From a bacterium (GTDB lineage Bacteria; JAHJDO01), in the NCBI GenBank assembly GCA_030611945.1, contig JAUWOV010000005.1, positions 1 through 41,318 on the forward strand: a stretch of 41,318 bases of DNA, read 5' to 3'. Shown piece after piece: positions 17,550 through 27,525 of this stretch (positions are counted from its first letter, which is position 1; every line of letters begins with the position of its first letter). The position numbers and the translations under genes were made by a program. The notes beneath the pieces are model-generated. The model saw only the letters and a program-made list of their open reading frames with translations. It was not told the DNA's origin and made no database searches.

Positions 17550-18399
17550 TTCTTCTAAATGGCCGGTCATAGATTTTAATTTAGGAGATATATTCCTGAA
17601 GGCGCAGAAACTGACCGGTAAACTTTCTATTTCAGGAGTTCAGCCTAAGCTGTCTGTTAAGCTGGATAAGAAACAAAATTTGTTAATTCCTGTGGCTGAA
17701 GGAGGGGAGTATATTTTAAAACCACAAATCTCCACTTTCCCAAATATCCCGGAAAACGAACAATGTTGTATGGATATCGCCGAACAATTATATATAGATG
17801 TTCCGTTTCATTGCCTAATTCCTTTAAAAGATAAGAGCCTTGCCTATGTGGTCAAAAGATTTGACAGGGAAAAAGGGGTAAAAATTCACCAGGAAGATTT
17901 TGCGCAAATCCTTGAACAAACAGATAAATATAAGGGATCGGCAGAACAAATGGGCAGAAGGTTGGAAGAAATATCTTCGGCTCCTGGTTATGATACGCAA
18001 TTGCTTTTTGAACGGGTTGTTCTTAACTTTATTCTCGGCAATGGCGATGCCCACTTAAAAAATTATTCCATTTCTTACAGAGACAAAAATAATATTCGCT
18101 TAACACCAGCTTATGATATTGTGTGTTCAAAACTGGTTCTTCCTGATGAGGAAGATTCAGCAATAACTATTAATGGAAAAAAGAATAAATTGCAGCGAGA
18201 GGATTTCAATGAGTTGGCTGAATATTTAAACATTCCTATAAAAGTTCGGTACGAAAAATTTGAAAAGAAGTTTGATGTTATGAGAAAAATCATAGAAACT
18301 TCCAGTATTGACAAGGAAAAGCAACAACAATTTCTCGAAATAATAAAGGAAAGAATGGGTCGTTTAAAATTAAAAAGGGAGGCGGCAAATGACAGTTGA
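17542..18399 (+). CDS. hipT: HipT-like Ser/Thr kinase toxin (HipA core lacking the N-terminal subdomain)
   Basis: KLSISGVQPKLSVKL, VVKRFDREKGVKIHQEDFAQIL, GNGDAHLKNYS, PAYDIVCSKL. Confidence 0.87.
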   Translation: MFNSSKWPVIDFNLGDIFLKAQKLTGKLSISGVQPKLSVKLDKKQNLLIPVAEGGEYILKPQISTFPNIPENEQCCMDIAEQLYIDVPFHCLIPLKDKSLAYVVKRFDREKGVKIHQEDFAQILEQTDKYKGSAEQMGRRLEEISSAPGYDTQLLFERVVLNFILGNGDAHLKNYSISYRDKNNIRLTPAYDIVCSKLVLPDEEDSAITINGKKNKLQREDFNELAEYLNIPIKVRYEKFEKKFDVMRKIIETSSIDKEKQQQFLEIIKERMGRLKLKREAANDS

Positions 18400-18631
18400 T
18401 ATATTGCGTGGAGTACTGGGATGGTGCGCTGTAATTAATACGGGGTTATTGCTGTGGTGGTTTTTATTCTTTGTATTTGCTCATGACTGGATTTATCGCA
18501 TGCACAGCAAGTGGTTCAAGATTCCTATAGAAACGTTCAATACAATTCATTATGCTGGCATGGCTTTCTTTAAAATAGCTGTATTTGTTTTTAATATTAT
18601 TCCGTATTTTGCATTGCGAATTGTTGTATGA
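18389..18631 (+). CDS. Small membrane protein, DUF6868-like
   Basis: LGWCAVINTGLLLWWFLFFVFAHDWIYRMHSKWFKI...IHYAGMAFFKIAVFVFNIIPYFALRIV; overlaps hipT by 11 nt. Confidence 0.75.
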   Translation: MTVDILRGVLGWCAVINTGLLLWWFLFFVFAHDWIYRMHSKWFKIPIETFNTIHYAGMAFFKIAVFVFNIIPYFALRIVV

Positions 18632-18702
18632 AATTGTAGCGCCAGACTGTAAAAATTAAGAAACTCCTTGCAAATTGAAAGGTAGTCTTTTAATATACAA
18701 GG

Positions 18703-19860
18703 ATGATAAAGCGAAATTTACAAAAAACTGTAGAAAAGTCTTTAAAAGTTTTCCCAATTGTTGGAATTTTGGGATCACGTCAAGTTGGAAAAACAACTTT
18801 AGCTAAAAATATACAACAATTGCGAAGGAATGCTGTTTATCTTGATTTGGAGTTGCCTTCCGATTTTAATAAATTACAGGATCCTGAATTATATCTAAAT
18901 CAATATTCGGATTCATTAGTGATTATTGATGAAATCCAGAGAATGCCCTCTCTTTTTCCGCTCTTAAGATCATTAGTTGATAAGAACAGAATAAGCGGTC
19001 GTTTCCTTATTCTTGGGTCAGTTTCTCCTGACTTAATAAGGCAGGCTTCAGAAAGCTTAGCAGGACGAATTATTTATCACGAATTAAAACCACTCTCTAT
19101 AATTGAGCTTGGATATGATAAAACTTTGATTCAAAATTTATGGTTAAAAGGCGGATATCCTGATAGTTACCTTGCGAGTAATAATGAAATAAGCTTCTCG
19201 TGGAGAGAGGCTTTCATAAAAACATATTTAGAGAGAGATATTCCACAACTTGGAATAAAGGTTCCTGCATTACAATTAAGAAGATTCTGGACAATGATAG
19301 CGCATTCTCATGGGCAACTTTGGAATTCAAGTCGGATAGCCAGTAGTCTTGGAATTTCAGCTCCAACAGTTCGTCATTACCTTGATATTCTTGAAGAAAC
19401 TTTTGTTATTAAGCAACTTCAGCCATATCATCATAATATTAAGAAACGCTTAGTAAAATCGCCAAAGGTTTATATAAAAGATTCAGGCTTACTGCATGCT
19501 CTTTTAAGAAATAGAACTATGGATGATATTCAATCTCATCCTTCTCTTGGAAATTCATGGGAAGGTTTTGTAATAGAGCAAATAATTAATATAATTCCTG
19601 AAGATTGGGATGCTTATTTCTACAGGACAGGCGCTGGCGCAGAGATTGATCTGTTACTATTTCCCACCAATAAATTTCCTGTAGCGGTTGAGATTAAATA
19701 CTCTGCAAGTCCTAAGATTTCCAAAGGGTTTTGGAATGCTTATAATGATCTTGATTGTAGAAAAGGATTTTTGATTTATCCCGGGGAATCTACATATCCT
19801 ATTGCTAAAAATATTACTGCCTTATCAATTCAAGAAGTTTTGAAAATATTAGAACTATAA
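18703..19860 (+). CDS. AAA-type ATPase with DUF4143-like C-terminal domain
   Basis: GILGSRQVGKTTLA Walker A, LVIIDEIQRMPSLFPLLRSLVD, GRFLILGS, GAEIDLLL. Confidence 0.88.
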   Translation: MIKRNLQKTVEKSLKVFPIVGILGSRQVGKTTLAKNIQQLRRNAVYLDLELPSDFNKLQDPELYLNQYSDSLVIIDEIQRMPSLFPLLRSLVDKNRISGRFLILGSVSPDLIRQASESLAGRIIYHELKPLSIIELGYDKTLIQNLWLKGGYPDSYLASNNEISFSWREAFIKTYLERDIPQLGIKVPALQLRRFWTMIAHSHGQLWNSSRIASSLGISAPTVRHYLDILEETFVIKQLQPYHHNIKKRLVKSPKVYIKDSGLLHALLRNRTMDDIQSHPSLGNSWEGFVIEQIINIIPEDWDAYFYRTGAGAEIDLLLFPTNKFPVAVEIKYSASPKISKGFWNAYNDLDCRKGFLIYPGESTYPIAKNITALSIQEVLKILEL

Positions 19861-19880
19861 AAATAAAAGGAATTTCTTGT

Positions 19881-21137
19881 ATGAATGAACATCAGGTTGT
19901 TGTCACAGGCTTGGGAGCTGTAACACCGATTGGTATAGGTGTAAAGAAGTTTTGTGAAGGATTAAAGGCAGGGCGAAACGGGATTGCGAAAGTTACTCGT
20001 TTTGATGTGACGGATTTTCGTTCTAAGCTCGCAGCTGAGGTAAAAGATTTTCAAGCTGAAGAATGGATCGACAAAAAATCAGCAAAGCGTATGGATCGAT
20101 TTACACAGTTTGGAATTGCTGCATCTGCAATGGCAGTTGAAGACGCAGGATTGGAATCTTTCTCATTTGATAAAAACAGGGCAGGTGTCATCATCGGTTC
20201 AGGCATTGGTGGTTCACAGACAATTGAAGATGGGTATTCCATACTTCAAGAAAGTGGTCCCAAAGGTTTAAGTCCGTTTTTTGTGTCAAAGCTGCTCATC
20301 AATATGGCAGCGTGTATGGTTTCCATTAAATACGGCTTGAAAGGTCATCTTTCTGCTCTCTCTGTGGCCTGTTCTACTGGATCAAACGCCATTGGCGATG
20401 CTTTTCGGATTCTTCAGAGAGGAGATGCTGATATTATGCTCGCGGGTAGTTCTGAAGCATGTATAACCTCGCTTCCATATGGATGTTTTTGCGCCACACG
20501 ATCCATGACTCCAAATGATTGCGCCGAAAACGCCTCTAGACCATTTGATAAAAATCGCGATGGTTTTGTGATGGGAGAAGGAGCCGGGATTGTTGTTTTG
20601 GAAAATCTGAAACATGCTGTTAATCGAGGCGCAAGAATTTATGCTGAAATCGTCGGATATGGCAATACGGCCGATGCCTATCACTTTACGGCACCGGAAC
20701 CCGAGGGCGACGGCATGATCCGGGTTATGCAGGCGGCGCTGCAGGACGCTGATATGGATGCTGAAAAAATAGGCTATATCAATGCGCATGGCACATCCAC
20801 TGTTTTAAATGATAAATGTGAGAGCATAGCTATTAAAAAAGTATTTGGCGGACATGCAAAAACCTTAAAGGTCAGCTCAATAAAATCAATGATTGGTCAT
20901 CTTATGGCAGCCGCGGGGTCTGTGGAGTTCGTGTCGACTGTAATGAGTGTGTTTACCTGTATGATTCCGCCAACCATTAATCATAAAGAACCTGATGCTG
21001 ATTGTCATCTTGACTTTGTTACCAATGGCGTTGAATCGCTTGATTTAAATGCGGCAATGAGTAATTCGTTTGGTTTCGGTGGAGGCAATGCCTGCCTCAT
21101 AATTAAGAAATATGGAGATATAAATGAAAATTCCTAA
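19881..21137 (+). CDS. fabF: Beta-ketoacyl-ACP synthase II
   Basis: VVVTGLGAVTPIGIGV, VACSTGSNAIGDA, INAHGTST, SSIKSMIGHLMAAAGSVE. Confidence 0.94.
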   Translation: MNEHQVVVTGLGAVTPIGIGVKKFCEGLKAGRNGIAKVTRFDVTDFRSKLAAEVKDFQAEEWIDKKSAKRMDRFTQFGIAASAMAVEDAGLESFSFDKNRAGVIIGSGIGGSQTIEDGYSILQESGPKGLSPFFVSKLLINMAACMVSIKYGLKGHLSALSVACSTGSNAIGDAFRILQRGDADIMLAGSSEACITSLPYGCFCATRSMTPNDCAENASRPFDKNRDGFVMGEGAGIVVLENLKHAVNRGARIYAEIVGYGNTADAYHFTAPEPEGDGMIRVMQAALQDADMDAEKIGYINAHGTSTVLNDKCESIAIKKVFGGHAKTLKVSSIKSMIGHLMAAAGSVEFVSTVMSVFTCMIPPTINHKEPDADCHLDFVTNGVESLDLNAAMSNSFGFGGGNACLIIKKYGDINENS

Positions 21138-22191
21138 ACTTCAGATCGACAGTTTATCCGCAGATATACCTATTGTTCAAGGAGGTATGGGCGTCAGGGT
21201 TTCTCTTGCTTCGCTGGCTTCAGCAGTTGCAAATGAAGGTGGCATTGGCACCATCTCCAGTATGGGTCTGGGAGATTTAGAGGATTCAAAGAAGGAGTAT
21301 GAAAGAATATCCAGGGAAGCATTAGTAAATGAGATCAGTAAAGCAAGGAGTATGACAGATGGCCACCTCGCCGTAAACTTTATGGGTGTGATCAGTAACG
21401 TAGATGATCTGGTTAAGACAGCAGTACGTGAAGGCATCAAGATGATTGTTTTTGGCGCTGGACTGCCAACAAAACTTCCAGCTTTGGTTGAGGATCCCAG
21501 TGTAAATCTTGTGCCCATCATCAGTTCTGCCAGAATTGCAGAATTTATCCTGCGAACCTGGGACAAACGATATGAAAGAACCGCTGATGCGCTGATTCTG
21601 GAAGGACCATTGGCAGGGGGACATCTCGGTTTTTCAGCAGAACAGCTGGAACATCTAGAGGACCACTCCCTCGAAAAACTTCTGCCTGAAGTCATGGAAG
21701 CTATTAAACCCTACGAAGATAAATATGGAAAGAAAATTCCTGTTATTACCGCTGGTGGTATTTATAACGGAAAAGATATTGCGCGAATGCTTTCCCTTGG
21801 CGCTTCAGGTGTTCAGATGGGAACCCGTTTTGTCTGTACCAAAGAGTGTGATGTGTCCCAACAATTCAAGCAAGCCTATCTGGATGCCAAAGAAGAGGAC
21901 ATTGTTATCATTAAAAGTCCTGTTGGTATGCCTGGACGGGCGATAAATAATCGTTTTTTGAAGGATTTGGAAGTTAAAGGAAAACTGAAGATAAACTGTC
22001 CTTATAGATGTCTCACGGCATGTAAAGTCAAAACTGCGAGATATTGTATTGCACAAGCTCTTGTGAATTCCTATTTTGGCGACGTAGACCACGGTCTCAT
22101 TTTCTGCGGGCAGAATGCGTATCGTGTTAATAAGATTACAACTGTTAAAGAACTCATTCAGGAACTTCTCTTGGAACTCAAAGAAGCATAA
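21124..22191 (+). CDS. Nitronate monooxygenase / FabK-like enoyl reductase family
   Basis: IPIVQGGMGVRVSLASLASAVANEGGIGTIS, ITAGGIYNGKDIARMLSLGASGVQMGTRF. Confidence 0.88.
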   Translation: MKIPKLQIDSLSADIPIVQGGMGVRVSLASLASAVANEGGIGTISSMGLGDLEDSKKEYERISREALVNEISKARSMTDGHLAVNFMGVISNVDDLVKTAVREGIKMIVFGAGLPTKLPALVEDPSVNLVPIISSARIAEFILRTWDKRYERTADALILEGPLAGGHLGFSAEQLEHLEDHSLEKLLPEVMEAIKPYEDKYGKKIPVITAGGIYNGKDIARMLSLGASGVQMGTRFVCTKECDVSQQFKQAYLDAKEEDIVIIKSPVGMPGRAINNRFLKDLEVKGKLKINCPYRCLTACKVKTARYCIAQALVNSYFGDVDHGLIFCGQNAYRVNKITTVKELIQELLLELKEA

Positions 22192-22226
22192 GAAAATAGA
22201 ATAACGATAATTCACATGGCGGGAAT

Positions 22227-23765
22227 ATGTTTTCAAAAGTTTATGGCTGCGCAGTTGTTGGAATTGGCGGCAAAATAATAGAGGTAGAGGCTGATGTGGC
22301 TAACGGCTTGCCATCAGTTACAATTGTCGGGCTTCCTGATAATGCAGTAAAAGAGAGTCGTGACAGGGTTAAAGCTGCGATAAAGAATTCGGGATTTGTT
22401 TTTCCTCAAAAGAGAATAACAATTAATCTGGCGCCTGCAGAACTCAAAAAAGAGGGTTCAGCATTTGACCTGCCTATTGCTTTGGGAATACTTGCATGTT
22501 CCGGCTATATAAGCAGCCGAACTATAAGTAAGCATTGCTTTGTTGGAGAGCTTTCGCTGGACGGAGATATTAGATCTGTTAAGGGAGTTTTGCCAATGGC
22601 GCTAACAATTAAAGGAAATAGCGGACATTCTTTTTGCGTACCGGCAGATAATATTCAGGAAGCAGCCGTTGTAGACCAAATAGATACATATCCATTGGAA
22701 AATCTTCAGCAAACAGTAGATTTTATAAATCAGGTAGAAGATATTCCGCCTTTCAAAGTGGATATTGAAGAGATTTTTAAAAAGAACTCTGTGTATGACG
22801 TTGATTTTTCAGATGTTAAAGGGCAGCAGCATGTGAAGAGAGCAATAGAGGTTGCAATAGGAGGCGGGCATAATATGTTGATGATTGGACCGCCCGGAGC
22901 TGGCAAGACAATGCTTGCAAGAAGAATACCCACTATAATGCCGGATATGACTCTGGAAGAGAGTTTAGAAGTAACAAAGGTTCACTCTATTGCCGGTATT
23001 CTTCCTCAGGGAAAAGGACTTATAGCAACCAGGACTTTCAGAGCTCCGCACCATACAATTTCCGATGTAGCGTTGATTGGAGGCACACAATTGGTAAGAC
23101 CTGGAGAAGTAAGTCTTTCTCATTATGGGGTATTATTTTTAGATGAGCTTCCTGAGTTTCGGCGCAACACTCTTGAGGTACTGCGTCAGCCGCTTGAGGA
23201 TGGAGTTGTTACTGTTTCCCGCGCAGCTGCCTCTCATACATATCCTTCCAGATTTACACTTGTAGCAGCAATGAATCCATGTCCATGCGGATACTTTACG
23301 CATCCCATAAAGGAATGCAGATGCACTCCATATCAAATACAGAACTACATTTCTAAAATAAGCGGGCCTCTGCTTGATAGAATTGATATTCATGTGGATG
23401 TTCCGGCTCTTAATTATCAGGAGATATCTGACAGAACACAGTCTGAAACCTCTGCTGTAATAAAAAAGAGAATTAACGATGTTAGAAGGATTCAGCAGCA
23501 AAGGTTTAAAGGGAAAAAGATTTTTTGCAATGCTCATATGCACCCAAAGGATATAAAAGAACATTGTCAGCTTGACGGTCAGACTCAGTCTCTTATAAAA
23601 ACAGCTATAAATAGTTTAGGGTTGAGCGCGAGAGCTTATGATAAAATATTGAAGATTGCGCGTACAATTGCAGATTTGGAGCAAAGTGAGAATATAACCG
23701 TTGCTCATGTCTCAGAAGCGATTCAATACAGAAGTATGGATAGAAACTTTTGGGGAAGTAAATAA
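22227..23765 (+). CDS. comM: YifB/ComM family Mg chelatase-like AAA ATPase
   Basis: [70 protein letters not shown]. Confidence 0.95.
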   Translation: MFSKVYGCAVVGIGGKIIEVEADVANGLPSVTIVGLPDNAVKESRDRVKAAIKNSGFVFPQKRITINLAPAELKKEGSAFDLPIALGILACSGYISSRTISKHCFVGELSLDGDIRSVKGVLPMALTIKGNSGHSFCVPADNIQEAAVVDQIDTYPLENLQQTVDFINQVEDIPPFKVDIEEIFKKNSVYDVDFSDVKGQQHVKRAIEVAIGGGHNMLMIGPPGAGKTMLARRIPTIMPDMTLEESLEVTKVHSIAGILPQGKGLIATRTFRAPHHTISDVALIGGTQLVRPGEVSLSHYGVLFLDELPEFRRNTLEVLRQPLEDGVVTVSRAAASHTYPSRFTLVAAMNPCPCGYFTHPIKECRCTPYQIQNYISKISGPLLDRIDIHVDVPALNYQEISDRTQSETSAVIKKRINDVRRIQQQRFKGKKIFCNAHMHPKDIKEHCQLDGQTQSLIKTAINSLGLSARAYDKILKIARTIADLEQSENITVAHVSEAIQYRSMDRNFWGSK

Positions 23766-23777
23766 GGGGAAGGAATT

Positions 23778-24722
23778 ATGGCAGACGTAGTAGTAAAGAC
23801 AGTAAATCTTACAAAAGAATACGTGATCGGCATTCATAGAAAGACAAGGGTTTTGGCTTTAGACCATCTGGATATAGAGATTAATAAGGGAGAAACATTT
23901 GGACTGCTTGGACCAAATGGTTCAGGCAAGACAACAACTCTTAAGTTATTACTGGATTTTATATCTCCCAGCGAAGGGCAAGGATGGGTTTTAGGTAAGC
24001 AGTTAGGCAATATAGAGGCAAAAAACAGAATTGGCTATTTGTCAGAGGTTTCGTATTTATACAGCTATCTTACAGCATGGGAATTGCTTGATTTTTGCGG
24101 AAGCCTGTTCGGGATAGCATCAATGGAAAGAAAGAGATGTATTGATAAGATACTGGATTTGGTCGGGCTTGGGGAAAAGGCGCATGTCAGACTTTCTTCA
24201 TATTCAAAAGGCATGCTACAGCGCGCAGGACTTGCGCAAACACTGATCAATGATCCGGATCTTCTGCTTCTTGATGAGCCAACATCAGGTTTAGACCCTA
24301 TTGGACAGAGGGAAATGAGAGATGTGTTCTTAAAATTGAGAGAGCAAGGCAAGACTCTTTTTCTATGTTCCCATCAGCTCTCTGAAGCAGAACTGATTTG
24401 TGACAGAATAGGTATTTTGCATAACGGAAGACTAAATAAAATTGGAAAGCTTGATGATCTTTTAATTATGAAGCATGAGGTTAAAATTAGAGCGATGAAC
24501 ATTGATAAAGAAACTCATAATAGGCTGGATAAAATTACAGAAGTTTCTATTGTTGAAGAAGGAACTGATAAAGGTATGCTTGAAATTAGTCTAAGTGAGC
24601 ATCTTGTTAATACTGTTGTAGACATTCTAAGATCCAGTAATAGCCAGATACTATCTATTATGCCAACAAAGAGGTCATTAGAAGAAATCTTTGTTGAGGC
24701 AGTGGAGAATTCATTATCTTGA
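23778..24722 (+). CDS. ABC transporter ATP-binding protein (ABC-2 type)
   Basis: GLLGPNGSGKTTTLKLLL, YSKGMLQRAGLAQTLINDPDLLLLDEPTSGLDP. Confidence 0.93.
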   Translation: MADVVVKTVNLTKEYVIGIHRKTRVLALDHLDIEINKGETFGLLGPNGSGKTTTLKLLLDFISPSEGQGWVLGKQLGNIEAKNRIGYLSEVSYLYSYLTAWELLDFCGSLFGIASMERKRCIDKILDLVGLGEKAHVRLSSYSKGMLQRAGLAQTLINDPDLLLLDEPTSGLDPIGQREMRDVFLKLREQGKTLFLCSHQLSEAELICDRIGILHNGRLNKIGKLDDLLIMKHEVKIRAMNIDKETHNRLDKITEVSIVEEGTDKGMLEISLSEHLVNTVVDILRSSNSQILSIMPTKRSLEEIFVEAVENSLS

Positions 24723-24747
24723 CAAAATATGAATTATATTATATATG
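24719..24747 (+). promoter_or_regulatory. Sigma70-like promoter for the AbrB-RelE pair
   Basis: TTGACA-17 nt-TATATG, overlapping the ABC gene stop codon. Confidence 0.5.
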
Positions 24748-24777
24748 TATTTATGAAAATATAGGAGACATAATTTC

Positions 24778-25047
24778 ATGTTAAGAAAGTTAGGTCAAAA
24801 CTATCAGGTTGCTTTGCCTAGAGAGGTGGTAAAAATGCTGCATCTTCATATCAATGATTACCTTGACATTGATGTAAAGGACAATAAGATTTCTATTATT
24901 CCACAGATTGTAATTCCAAAGGATCAGGCGTATTTTTACACTCAGGAGTGGCAGAAGGACGAAAAAGAAGCTCATAATAATATCAAAAAAGGACGTGTTA
25001 CCAAAACGAAGGACATCAAACAGCTTCTTAAAGAGCTTGATCGCTGA
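24778..25047 (+). CDS. AbrB/MazE-family antitoxin
   Basis: MLRKLGQNYQVALPREVVKMLHLHINDYLDIDVKDNKISI swapped-hairpin pattern, C-terminal FYTQEWQKDEKEAHNNIKKGRV. Confidence 0.82.
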   Translation: MLRKLGQNYQVALPREVVKMLHLHINDYLDIDVKDNKISIIPQIVIPKDQAYFYTQEWQKDEKEAHNNIKKGRVTKTKDIKQLLKELDR

Positions 25048-25304
25048 TGCATATAGAGGCGACCGAGACTTTTATCAGGCTATATAAGAATCTGCCCGAA
25101 GAAGTCAAGCGGAGAACAAAAAAAGCGCTTGGGTTTCTTGAATCAAACCCAACGCATCCGTCATTAGGTCACAAGAAAATGGCAGGGCAGGAAGATATAT
25201 TTGAAGTCAGAATTTCAAAAAACTACCGTCTTACTTATCGGAGAATAGACAATACCGCCTATTTACGCAAGATTGGCACTCATAACCTTCTGCGTAATCC
25301 GTAA
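25047..25304 (+). CDS. RelE/ParE-superfamily toxin
   Basis: FIRLYKNLPEEVKRRTKKALGFLESNPTHPSLGHKKMAGQEDIFEVRISKNYRLTYRR. Confidence 0.85.
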   Translation: MHIEATETFIRLYKNLPEEVKRRTKKALGFLESNPTHPSLGHKKMAGQEDIFEVRISKNYRLTYRRIDNTAYLRKIGTHNLLRNP

Positions 25305-25343
25305 AAAGATGGTATGGCTTGATTCAGAAGGGAGAGAAATAGA

Positions 25344-26882
25344 ATGAATAAAGACTGGGTAGCTATTTTAGACTTTGGGTCTCAATATACACATCTTATT
25401 GCGCGGCGCGTGAGAGAATGCGGTGTATATTCAGAGATAATCTCCTATGATACTAATGCTCGCGAACTGTCCGGTAATAAGCCGACTTGTATTATACTAT
25501 CCGGAGGGCCGGCCAGCGTTACTGAAAAAGGTAGTCCTGTATGCGATAAAGATATTTTTAATATTGGAGTCTCTGTACTTGGAATATGCTACGGCGCGCA
25601 GCTTATGGCAAAGATGCTGGGCGGTAAAGTTCTTGCTGCAAAAGCGAGAGAGTACGGGAAGGCGGTTCTTAATGTTAAATTTAGAGAGACTTTATTTAAG
25701 AACTTGTCTCTAAAAGAACAAGTTTGGATGAGTCATGGGGATAAAATCTCGCAGCTTCCTCAAGGATTTAGGATAGTTGGCGCAACCGACAATTCACACA
25801 TTGCGGCAATGGAACATGAACAGAAAAAGTTTTATGGAATTCAGTTTCATCCTGAAGTGGTACATACGCCTAAAGGCAAGACAATTATTAAAAATTTCCT
25901 TTATGAAATAGCAGGCTGCAAGCCCGGATGGAATATGAGGTCATTTGTCAATAATACAGTTCAGGAATTGAGAGACAAGATAGGCAAAGAGAAGGTTTTG
26001 TGCGCAATAAGCGGAGGAGTGGATTCTTCTGTTCTTGCCGTGCTTCTTAATAAAGCCATAGGAAAGAATTTGATAGGTGTTTTTGTTGATAACGGACTGC
26101 TTCGCAAAAAAGAGGGAGAACTTGTAGAAAGCAGACTTAAGGGATTTGGCATTAATTTAAAAAGAGTCAATGCGCAGACTGAATTCTTAATTGCGCTCAA
26201 GGGAGTAACGGATCCAGAGAAGAAAAGAAAGATAATAGGCGGGCTTTTTATAAGTGTTTTTGAAAAAGAGGCAAAGAAAATAGGTAAAGTTAAATTTCTG
26301 GCTCAAGGCACATTATATCCCGATGTTATTGAAAGCAGATCTCCAATTGGAGGTCCGTCCGCAACTATTAAAACACATCATAATGTAGGAGGTCTGCCTG
26401 AAAAACTGAATTTTAAGCTGATAGAGCCGTTAAGAGAACTTTTTAAGGATGAAGTAAGACTTGTTGGGAAGGAGTTGGGACTTCCTAATGAGTTAATTGG
26501 AAGACAGCCTTTCCCTGGTCCGGGACTTGCTGTGAGGATTCTGGGCGATATAACTAAGGAAAAGCTTGATGTTCTGCGTGATGCGGATTGGATACTGATG
26601 GATGAAATCAAAGTTTCCGGTATGTATCAGAAATTATGGCAGACGTTCTGCGTTTTATTGCCTGTTAAAACAGTGGGCGTTATGGGTGATGAGAGAACGT
26701 ATGAAAATGTTGCTGCAATAAGAGCGGTTACAAGTGAAGATGCCATGACAGCGAACTGGGCAAGGCTGCCGTATGAACTGCTTGAGCGAATATCCAATAG
26801 AATAATAAACGAAGTAAAAGGCATAAATCGTGTAGTGTATGATATTTCATCAAAGCCGCCAAGCACAATAGAATGGGAATAG
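25344..26882 (+). CDS. guaA: GMP synthase (glutamine-hydrolysing)
   Basis: [69 protein letters not shown]. Confidence 0.98.
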   Translation: MNKDWVAILDFGSQYTHLIARRVRECGVYSEIISYDTNARELSGNKPTCIILSGGPASVTEKGSPVCDKDIFNIGVSVLGICYGAQLMAKMLGGKVLAAKAREYGKAVLNVKFRETLFKNLSLKEQVWMSHGDKISQLPQGFRIVGATDNSHIAAMEHEQKKFYGIQFHPEVVHTPKGKTIIKNFLYEIAGCKPGWNMRSFVNNTVQELRDKIGKEKVLCAISGGVDSSVLAVLLNKAIGKNLIGVFVDNGLLRKKEGELVESRLKGFGINLKRVNAQTEFLIALKGVTDPEKKRKIIGGLFISVFEKEAKKIGKVKFLAQGTLYPDVIESRSPIGGPSATIKTHHNVGGLPEKLNFKLIEPLRELFKDEVRLVGKELGLPNELIGRQPFPGPGLAVRILGDITKEKLDVLRDADWILMDEIKVSGMYQKLWQTFCVLLPVKTVGVMGDERTYENVAAIRAVTSEDAMTANWARLPYELLERISNRIINEVKGINRVVYDISSKPPSTIEWE

Positions 26883-26892
26883 GAGGGTAATT

Positions 26893-27525
26893 ATGGAACA
26901 GGAGCAATATATTCAGGCAGAAAGCGAGAAAAAAAAGAAAAAGGGTTGTTTTTTCTGGGGACTTATAGGTTGCGGTGGACTGGTGTTGTTTGTTGCGATA
27001 TCGGTTGGAGTGATGCTTTTCTTTGTGCGAAGTAAATTCATAAAATACAGTTCAAATGAACCAATTCAAATTAAGCAAGTATCTTTTTTATCCGGAGAAA
27101 AGAAAGATATAAAAGAAAGGATTGGAGAGCTGAAATCCATATCGCAAAAGGGTGGAGAATTTGTTCTTACTGATAGAGATTTAAATGTGCTTATCGCGTC
27201 TAATCCCAAGTTTAAGAATAGAGCTTATGTTGATTTTATGGGAGATAAGATCAATATAAAATTTTCCATGCCATTTATGAAACGATATATCAATGGGGAT
27301 CTTTCCGGAAAACTGCATATGAAAGATGGCTTGTTAAAACTGGAAATAGATAGATGCAATGTAATGGATTTTAAGACACCTTCTGAAGAATTAAGAGATA
27401 AAATCGCTTCCAGCTTAGTTGAAGGGCTGGAAAACAATCCGGAATTTAGAAAGATTGAAAGACGGATTGAACATGTATATCTTGAAAAGCAAAAGCTGTA
27501 TATAAAGTTTAAACCTGTGCCATAA
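26893..27525 (+). CDS. Single-pass membrane protein of unknown function
   Basis: KKKKKGCFFWGLIGCGGLVLFVAISVGVMLFF anchor, extracytoplasmic-type C-terminal domain; GGAGGG ribosome-binding site. Confidence 0.7.
   Translation: MEQEQYIQAESEKKKKKGCFFWGLIGCGGLVLFVAISVGVMLFFVRSKFIKYSSNEPIQIKQVSFLSGEKKDIKERIGELKSISQKGGEFVLTDRDLNVLIASNPKFKNRAYVDFMGDKINIKFSMPFMKRYINGDLSGKLHMKDGLLKLEIDRCNVMDFKTPSEELRDKIASSLVEGLENNPEFRKIERRIEHVYLEKQKLYIKFKPVP

Noticed and set aside
18703-19860. ATPase-DUF4143 as a defined anti-phage defence system
   Set aside because: No partner nuclease or known defence architecture adjacent; family function is unclear.
21177-21695. 172-aa minus-strand ORF (and similar antisense ORFs such as 20382..20789, 23139..23564, 21805..22236, 30936..31313, 31699..32175)
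   Set aside because: Each lies opposite a confidently assigned conserved gene and shows no recognisable motif.
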